NCBI RefSeq assembly: GCF_017349355.1
Contig: NZ_JAFMPM010000008.1
Location: 558,001-622,000, forward strand
Source: Thiothrix fructosivorans
Lineage (GTDB): Bacteria > Pseudomonadota > Gammaproteobacteria > Thiotrichales > Thiotrichaceae
Length of the DNA stretch: 64,000 nucleotides
Direction: 5' to 3'
Positions 58,580 through 64,000 of the stretch are shown piece by piece. The first letter of the stretch is position 1; each line of letters begins with the position of its first letter. The notes beneath the pieces were generated by a model. It was not told where the DNA came from. It was given only the letters and a program-made list of their open reading frames with translations, and did no database searches. The position numbers and the translations under genes are program-made.

Positions 58580-59932
58580 TCACATTGCTCCTATAGTCAG
58601 TGTATAACCTAATCCTAACACGGCACATACGCCGATAACTTTCATTACGTCCACCTTGTATTTCCACAAGGCGACAAATGCACCGACTGCCACCACCACG
58701 GCGAACCATTCAAACGGCGTGGCAAATGGGGTTGTTCCGGTGGCTTGCGGGAAGAAAGTATGCCATGCGAAAAACACCGCCAGATTCATAATGACACCCA
58801 CCACCGCTGCGGTCACGCCAGTCAAGGGCGCGGTAAATTTGAGATCATTACGTGAGCTTTCCACCACGGGTCCTGCCGCGAGAATGAACAAAAATGACGG
58901 TAAAAACGTGAAAAAGGTGGCAACCGCAGCCCCTGCAAAACCCGCTGCAATCGGGTTGGCTATGACTGTTTTTGCCACACCGCCCAGATAACCCACCCAA
59001 GTAACGACCATGATTAACGGCCCCGGCGTAGTTTCACCCAGCGCCAAACCATCCATCATTTGCGCACCCGTCAACCAGCTATACTGCTCCACCCCACCTT
59101 GGTACACATACGGTAGCACCGCATACGCCCCGCCAATGGTCAGGAATGCCGCTTTGGTGAAGAAGTTACCCATCTCGCTCAAGGCTTGATTGCCACTCAG
59201 CGCGAACATCGCGACTGCCCAAATGCCGATGAAAGCGATGATGGTGATGCTAAGTTTTGCCCACGAAAATTTGGCATGTGCTGGCGTTGGGGTATGGTCA
59301 TCAATCACCGCCGCGCCATATTGCTTGTCAGATGCACCATGCCCACCGCCGCCTTTGAACTTGTCCGGCATGATCTTGCCACCAATCACACCCAACAAAG
59401 CGGCTGCCAACACAATCCAAGGGAAACCGATTCCAAACACAAAAATGGCAACAAAAGCCGCTGCTGCAATACCCCACAAGACGCTATTTTTCAGTGCCTT
59501 CGAGCCAATCCGCCACGCTGCAAACAGCACAATCGCCACCACCGCCGGTTTGATTCCATAGAATAAACCCTGCATCAGCGGCACATCGCCCCACGCCAGA
59601 TACACCCCTGCCAATACCGACAGCAGCAAGAACGCAGGCATAAAGAACAACACCCCCGCCATTACCGCGCCCACTACACCGTGCATTAACCAACTAATGT
59701 AAATCGCCAACTGGATCGCTTCCGGCCCCGGCAAAATCATGCAGAAATTCAGCGCATGTAAAAAACGGTGTTCCGAAATCCAGCGTTTCTTTTCCACCAA
59801 ATCAGTGTGCATCAGCGCAATCTGCCCCATCGGGCCACCAAAGCTGATGAAGCCCAGTTTTAGCCAGTATTTAAAGGCTTGTCCCAGCGTCGGGGCTTGG
59901 GGTGCAGTGTTATCGTGTGGTGCATCGCTCAA
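58580..59932 (-). CDS. chrA: Chromate efflux transporter ChrA
   Basis: 450 residues, 11-13 membrane helices in two homologous halves. The family signature FISFGGPMGQIALMHTDLVEKKRW...FLHALNFCMILPGPEAIQ and the second-half FLTIGGAYAVLPYVYQ...LALGETTPGPL are present. It expels chromate. It starts inside the last bases of chrB (four-base overlap). Confidence 0.96.
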   Translation of the reverse strand: MSDAPHDNTAPQAPTLGQAFKYWLKLGFISFGGPMGQIALMHTDLVEKKRWISEHRFLHALNFCMILPGPEAIQLAIYISWLMHGVVGAVMAGVLFFMPAFLLLSVLAGVYLAWGDVPLMQGLFYGIKPAVVAIVLFAAWRIGSKALKNSVLWGIAAAAFVAIFVFGIGFPWIVLAAALLGVIGGKIMPDKFKGGGGHGASDKQYGAAVIDDHTPTPAHAKFSWAKLSITIIAFIGIWAVAMFALSGNQALSEMGNFFTKAAFLTIGGAYAVLPYVYQGGVEQYSWLTGAQMMDGLALGETTPGPLIMVVTWVGYLGGVAKTVIANPIAAGFAGAAVATFFTFLPSFLFILAAGPVVESSRNDLKFTAPLTGVTAAVVGVIMNLAVFFAWHTFFPQATGTTPFATPFEWFAVVVAVGAFVALWKYKVDVMKVIGVCAVLGLGYTLTIGAM

Positions 59933-60864
59933 GATACATTCTCCTGTACAGCGTAAGCATTATAAAAATCGTCCAGTATCCGCCCACCTTCGAGCAGCAG
60001 CGTGTCATCGTTGGGGAGGCGGCGTTTCAAGCCTTTCAGCAATAAAGCAAAGCCCGCCGCTTCGGGATTCGTGCCGCCGACATCCAGCGTGTGTACCAAT
60101 TTGCCGAGATGTTGCAGCCCACTATCTTGTTCCAGCCCAAAACTTGCCATGAGGGTTTCAAAGGTGACGCGATTGCCGATATGGGTGAAGGTCGCCCCGT
60201 CAAAGTCAAAACCGAACATATCGGCTGGGCAATCCGCAACGTTTTCCAACCAACAAAACTGCGCTTGTGGATCAATGAAGCGGCGGATTAGCCATGCCGA
60301 AGCGAGGCGGTCTACCCACAAATCACGGCGCGTTGCCCACGTTTTGCCTTGGAAATCGCTAGGTTGTAGCGGTGTCGGTTCGCCACTACGAAAGCTGGGT
60401 TCAGTGTTGAAGCGGGCTTGCCATGCGGATTCAGCGGCGGCAAGGCGTTCGCGTACCTGTATTTGCAAGGGTTGGGGGAAATAATCGGTGTCAGTGATAG
60501 CCGCCAAACGTTTGGCAAAACTTTTCAACAGCTTGCGGGTAGCGCTGGCATCGTCTGCCAGTGGGTCAAACTGTGCCACTTCATCCAGCAACGCGCTGTA
60601 ATCAGGGCTGCGATCAAATAGGGTAGGGAAGTATGCAGCTTGTGCAGCATCCGCTTGCAGATTAAGTACCCACGCTTCGCCGCCGGATTTGCGGGTATCG
60701 TCCGCCAAAGCATCCAAGCTCGTGCGGGTATTATTTTGTGCAGGTAATAGCCACACGCCATCGCGCAAGCTGGCGCACCCCAGGGCTTTGGTGGCACGCC
60801 AGATACGCATTCGTGCCGTGGCATTTTCAGTGGGTAGAGAGAGGATCAGAAGTAACCAGTTCAT
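59929..60864 (-). CDS. chrB: Chromate resistance/regulatory protein ChrB
   Basis: 311 residues. An N-terminal ChrB domain (WLLLILSLPTENATARMRIWRATKALGCASLRDGVWLLP) is followed by the chromate-resistance C-domain (TWATRRDLWVDRLASAWLIRRFIDPQAQFCW, FDFDGATFTHIGNRVTFE). In other bacteria ChrB senses chromate and regulates chrA. The ATG is only four bases from a 38-bp palindrome. Confidence 0.94.
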   Translation of the reverse strand: MNWLLLILSLPTENATARMRIWRATKALGCASLRDGVWLLPAQNNTRTSLDALADDTRKSGGEAWVLNLQADAAQAAYFPTLFDRSPDYSALLDEVAQFDPLADDASATRKLLKSFAKRLAAITDTDYFPQPLQIQVRERLAAAESAWQARFNTEPSFRSGEPTPLQPSDFQGKTWATRRDLWVDRLASAWLIRRFIDPQAQFCWLENVADCPADMFGFDFDGATFTHIGNRVTFETLMASFGLEQDSGLQHLGKLVHTLDVGGTNPEAAGFALLLKGLKRRLPNDDTLLLEGGRILDDFYNAYAVQENVS

Positions 60865-60867
60865 ATT

Positions 60868-60905
60868 AAGTAGTATATATTACAAATTTGTAAAAGTTAC
60901 TACTT
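60868..60905 (-). promoter_or_regulatory. 38-bp nested palindrome before chrB
   Basis: Outer arms AAGTAGTA / TACTACTT (8 bp) flank 4-base spacers and an inner perfect palindrome TTACAAATTTGTAA (14 bp). The whole has twofold symmetry except the 4-base spacers. It is the only regulatory-looking element before chrB-chrA-rhodanese and must overlap the promoter, because it ends four bases before the ATG. ChrB itself is a candidate binder. Confidence 0.7.
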
Positions 60906-60934
60906 TATAATATGCGGATGACTTACCTCACAAG

Positions 60935-61543
60935 TCAGACGTTGGATGCCTGATAGCTCAACATTCCCACCACGGCTAATGACGCTAAAGCAATGAGGGT
61001 TTGCAGCCAGTTAATGCGCTGAATATCTTCCTTGCTGCGCACTTCGCATACCCCACCGGGGCAGAGGGTCGCAGGTGTTTGCCGGATCAGGTTGTGTAGC
61101 CAACAGCCAATGCAAATGCCAAAAGCGGTTTCGCTGAACAGTAATATCAAGCAGGTGATGCAAATGTAGATTTTGAGTGGTGTCATCATTTCCACCACCA
61201 CGACCAACCAGAACATAACGATCGACAAGGCTAAGCCAATGCTCCACGCAAACCGCTTTTGTGCCGCCCCGACGTATTCGGGTTTTTGCCGTGACACAAA
61301 GAAACGCCCCACAATCAGGCTAGGTGCGTATTTGGGGTTTATTAATACGCGGATAAAAAAGTCCACCATAAAAAACGTGATGAAAATACTGGTATAGCGA
61401 AAATCCATCGTGCGGTACGCATACAAAAACGACAGGATCGCAAACACAAATAATAGCCCAGCGCCAGCACGGGCTTCGCGTTCATTCAATACACGGACGG
61501 CATAGCCATCCACCACTTCGCCAAAATAGAAATGCTTGTTCAT
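60935..61543 (-). CDS. DUF4395 membrane protein
   Basis: 202 residues, five to six membrane helices. Starts with VRVLNEREARAGAG; includes FMVDFFIRVLINPKYAPSL, then FGICIGCWLH and ATLCPGGVCEV near the C-terminus. DUF4395 proteins often lie next to thiol/sulfur genes; function unknown. The four C-terminal Cys face the same side as a possible metal or disulfide site. Confidence 0.8.
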   Translation of the reverse strand: MNKHFYFGEVVDGYAVRVLNEREARAGAGLLFVFAILSFLYAYRTMDFRYTSIFITFFMVDFFIRVLINPKYAPSLIVGRFFVSRQKPEYVGAAQKRFAWSIGLALSIVMFWLVVVVEMMTPLKIYICITCLILLFSETAFGICIGCWLHNLIRQTPATLCPGGVCEVRSKEDIQRINWLQTLIALASLAVVGMLSYQASNV

Positions 61544-61597
61544 AACAGCCTCTTGAATTCATTTTCAATAATGTAAATAAATGAGATGAAAACAAGA

Positions 61598-61930
61598 CTA
61601 AGCGATGGGAGGGCGATACAGTACGTCGGTACGTTCAGGTAACGGTTGAAGTGACAAGGCAGGTGGGATAAACCGAGTGGTTGGTGCAGCGGCAAGCATT
61701 TCCGGCAGGCTCAAGATAAATTGGGCGTGTTGGAGTTGATCACAATGGCAGGTATCCGCTGTTGTTGAATCTTGAAGCTGTTTTTGCATTTCCAGACAAC
61801 ATTGATGCTCGCCATTCTGCATTTCTATCATCTGCGGCACGCTTTGCACATGATGACACACCATCGACGCTGACCAGACGGGCAACACAGCCATGAGCAA
61901 GATGAGGAAGGTGATGATGTGTTTACGCAT
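61598..61930 (-). CDS. Small exported Cys/His-rich protein
   Basis: 110 residues with a signal peptide (MRKHIITFLILLMAVLPVWSAS). The mature part has CHH, QCCLEM and TCHCDQ, resembling DUF2946-like proteins found with copper or metal systems. Function is not known. It lies upstream of the DUF4395 gene in the same direction, 54 bases apart. Confidence 0.7.
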   Translation of the reverse strand: MRKHIITFLILLMAVLPVWSASMVCHHVQSVPQMIEMQNGEHQCCLEMQKQLQDSTTADTCHCDQLQHAQFILSLPEMLAAAPTTRFIPPALSLQPLPERTDVLYRPPIA

Positions 61931-62015
61931 AAGTCAGCACTCTAGCAGAAGCCTGTTGTTCATGCAAAAAGTGTGCTTTGTGCTAGTGCCGCGAAAAACG
62001 TACGGTTTCATGCTG

Positions 62016-62027
62016 ACGGTTTGCCGT
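62016..62027 (-). repeat. Short hairpin at the tnpB right end
   Basis: On the minus strand ACGG-CAAA-CCGT lies 21-32 bases past the tnpB stop codon. IS200/IS605 right ends carry small imperfect hairpins of this size; this may be part of such an end or of an omega RNA. Confidence 0.35.
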
Positions 62028-62047
62028 TCTTTTAAACTTATACAAAC

Positions 62048-63280
62048 TTAACCAAGGTCAAGTTTGCGGTTAAATTCCTGCTTCATTGGGGCTGGTTTCG
62101 TCTTCGGCTTTCGCCCAAGACCAGCGCCATCCCCTCCACAGGCCGACACCGTGGAACTCACGGCGTGGTTGCTGAGCGTAGCCGAAGCGTATTCTTGCAA
62201 ATTATTGGCGGCATTGATGTCACGGTCATGGACTACAGCACAAATGGGGCAAGTCCATTCACGTACCGACAGCGGCAGCTTGTCCACTTTATGCCCACAG
62301 CCAGCAGCAGAACAGGTTTTGCTGGAGGCAAAAAACCGATTAGCCACCACAACCACCGCACCCCGCATATCGGCTTTGTATTCCAGTTGACGACGAAACT
62401 CGAAAAAGCCCATGTCGCTGATAGCGCGGGATAAATGACGGTTTTTCACCATGCCTGACACGTTCAAATCTTCAATGCCGACGGTGTGGAAACGGCGGGT
62501 CAAATCCGTGGTGAGTTGGTGCAAACTGTTTTGGCGGATGTTGGCGATACGTGCGTGAAGTTTTGCCAACTTCTGTTTCGCCTTGTGGCGGTTGGCACTG
62601 CCTTTGACTTTGCGTGACAAGCTGCGGGATAGCCGTTGTAGGCGGGAAAGCAAGGCTTTATGCGGTTTCGCTCCGACCACTTTTTCCCCCGTTGACAGGG
62701 TTGCCAGTGCAGATACGCCCAAATCCACCCCCACCATGCCTTGGTTTTCGGCAGGCGGGAGGTGGTTTTGATCCGTATCCACGGTGATGCTGGCGAACCA
62801 CTGGTCAGCGGTGCGGGAAATCGTGGCAGAGAGGATTTTACCGGAAAAACGTAACGTTTCCCGCATCCGCACTAACCCAAGGTTGGGAATGCGGATGCGG
62901 GATGCGTTAAGGCTGAACTGGTCATTGGTGAGGGTGAAACTGTCGCGGCTCTTGCCTTTCTTTTTGAACTGCGGGTACTTGGCACGTCCCGCAAAGAAGT
63001 TTTTGAAGGCTGCACCGAGTTGGATAATTGCCATTTGTGGGGCATTTTTGGTGACTTCCAGCATCCACGGAAATTGTTCGCGTTTGATAGCGTTCAATTG
63101 ACGGCGCAACGACATTTGATTGGGTTTGGGTTGGCTGTTGTCTTCTTTCCATACGGTATATTGGGTTTGCCACTCTGCCAATGCCCAGTTGTAGGCAAAC
63201 CGCGCTGTACCTGCGGCTTTCACCAAGTACGTGGCTTGCTTATTGTTCGGGTTTAGACGGATTTTGTGGCTGATAATCAT
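62048..63280 (-). mobile_element. tnpB: IS200/IS605-family TnpB (no TnpA nearby)
   Basis: 410 residues. An N-terminal wedge/HTH region (KIRLNPNNKQATYLVKAAGTARFAYNWALAEW), the RuvC DED triad at Asp186 (GVDLGV), Glu270 (GIEDLNVSG) and Asp354 (HDRDINAANN), and a zinc ribbon with CSAAGC and CPIC. All catalytic residues are present. No tnpA is within 3 kb. TnpB proteins use an RNA made from the right end of the element to cut DNA; the 62.0 kb region is where that RNA would be encoded. Confidence 0.9.
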
Positions 63281-63371
63281 GAGAAATAGGATGCAATGCG
63301 GCGGGATTTTTGTCTAGTAGCAGAAGTTTTTGATGGTGCTATCGACAGATGAACGGTAGCCTGTGCTTTAT

Positions 63372-63404
63372 AACCTCTCCAAAATGACCAAGATTGGAGA
63401 GGTT
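63372..63404 (-). terminator. Hairpin between tnpB and the amine oxidase gene
   Basis: AACCTCTCCAA / TTGGAGAGGTT form an 11-bp stem with an 11-base loop, 39 bases past the stop codon of the amine oxidase gene. On the minus strand it is followed only by TTATAAAG, so it is a weak terminator. Confidence 0.5.
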
Positions 63405-63442
63405 TGGGTGGGTTTTATGGTAACTGCTTCAAACCCCCGAAC

Positions 63443-64000
63443 CTATTCAAGTATTTGCTGGGCTGCCCGCAAACCAGACAAGTACGCCCCATGCACACTG
63501 CTGAAATGCTTGCGCTCGGTGGCTTCCCCGGCAAAAAGCACCATATTGCCCAGACTTTCCGCCAAATGGTCACGCATGGCTGGCGTTGAACCCACGCTGT
63601 TGAAGGAATATGCCCCCCGCGCATACGGGTCAGCGTTCCAACGGGTAAGCTGGTAATCCACAGGATCAGGGATGTTAGCCCCGAACAGTTTGCGTAAGGT
63701 TTGCATGGCATCGCTCACGACTTGCTGGTCTGTCCATTGCTCAATGCGCTTACCGCGTTCTGCCGCATTGAAACCCAGCAACACTGGCCAATCTGCTACC
63801 CGTGTTAGGCTGACCCATTCTGTCCATGCGCCTGCTTCGCTGGGAATGTATTCCAACCAGTCCTGATCATCCGGCCAGAAGACAGTAGGAAATTGCAGGT
63901 AGCACTTGTTTAACGTGCCCATCCCCAGCGTTGCAATGGCTTGTTGCTTGCGGGCAGGCAATGGCGGGGAAAAGGTCACTTGCTCGCTTTGCAGCACACC
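63443..64000 (-). CDS. Flavin amine oxidase, C-terminal part (5' end outside window)
   Basis: At least 185 residues, open to the window edge at 64000. The C-terminal FAD-binding signature of amine oxidases is clear: RWNADPYARGAYSFNSVG, LFAGEATERKHFSSVHGAYLSGLRAAQ. The earlier AIATLGMGTLNKCYLQF is the substrate-domain linker of the same family (spermine/monoamine oxidase-like). Substrate unknown. Confidence 0.9.
   Translation of the reverse strand, partial: GVLQSEQVTFSPPLPARKQQAIATLGMGTLNKCYLQFPTVFWPDDQDWLEYIPSEAGAWTEWVSLTRVADWPVLLGFNAAERGKRIEQWTDQQVVSDAMQTLRKLFGANIPDPVDYQLTRWNADPYARGAYSFNSVGSTPAMRDHLAESLGNMVLFAGEATERKHFSSVHGAYLSGLRAAQQILE

Overview
The window reads as a chromosomal segment of a gammaproteobacterium. 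The order rpsP-rimM-trmD-rplS, the S16/L19 proteins, Mpl, UbiX, class I BirA with CoaX and RF3 all fit that group. The metabolic load (Isp-type [NiFe] hydrogenase, N-type ATPase, ArsJ arsenic export, chromate efflux, very large Ca-binding surface protein) suggests a sulfur-oxidising, filamentous Thiothrix/Thiolinea-like member of Thiotrichales. That genus-level placement is an inference from gene content; no 16S rRNA gene is present.

Layout. 1-3.2 kb: two paralogous small lipoproteins and two exported proteins of possible NlpC/P60-like type. 3.3-5.3 kb: ribosomal/tRNA-modification operon. 5.4-9.6 kb: a PAS-GGDEF-EAL regulator, mpl, ubiX and a thioredoxin. 9.6-17.2 kb: YdjM-like membrane protein, aroC, an MFS transporter, birA-coaX-SPOR protein, two small envelope proteins, CorA and tRNA-Thr(UGU). 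17.3-23.5 kb (minus): hydrogenase operon hyaD-hupH-hynS-isp1-isp2-unknown-hynL. 23.6-25.5 kb: AI-2E family transporter and peptide deformylase. 25.6-32.1 kb: complete nine-gene N-ATPase operon (atpDCQRBEFAG), followed by debris of a xisI-like gene and an antitoxin-like gene. 32.4-34 kb: prfC. 34.1-44.5 kb (minus): one giant secreted RCC1 / ConA-like / thrombospondin type 3 / cadherin / dockerin-like protein, now split by a one-base frameshift. 44.9-48 kb: trxC, an exported protein, and a DedA-PAP2-LssY phosphatase. 48.1-53 kb: arsenic island in two transcription units: arsR, ArsJ-associated GAPDH and arsJ; then a Cys-tailed helical protein, an ArsP-like permease, a Cys-tailed thioredoxin-fold protein and an ArsI/CadI enzyme, ending in a cation-efflux remnant. 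53.1-57.5 kb: an internally deleted AlbA_2/ATP-binding regulator, CidA/LrgA-LrgB, small proteins and a UMF1-type MFS transporter. 57.7-61.9 kb: gamma carbonic anhydrase, then the minus-strand chromate operon chrB-chrA-rhodanese and small membrane/exported proteins. 62-64 kb: a stand-alone IS605-type tnpB and the 3' part of a flavin amine oxidase.

How it works together. Hydrogen oxidation by HynSL passes electrons through Isp2 (HdrD-like FeS protein) and Isp1 (cytochrome b). The N-ATPase is an accessory ion-translocating ATPase, separate from the housekeeping enzyme, which is not in this window. The metal/oxyanion block combines three arsenical routes: 1-arseno-3-phosphoglycerate export (GAPDH+ArsJ), C-As bond cleavage (ArsI) and organoarsenical efflux (ArsP-like), next to chromate efflux. 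The most unusual signals are the repeated terminal Cys-Cys tails on unrelated proteins of the arsenic island, the frameshifted ~3,440-residue surface protein, a 38-bp nested palindrome four bases upstream of chrB, and a three-hairpin minus-strand RNA candidate upstream of trxC.
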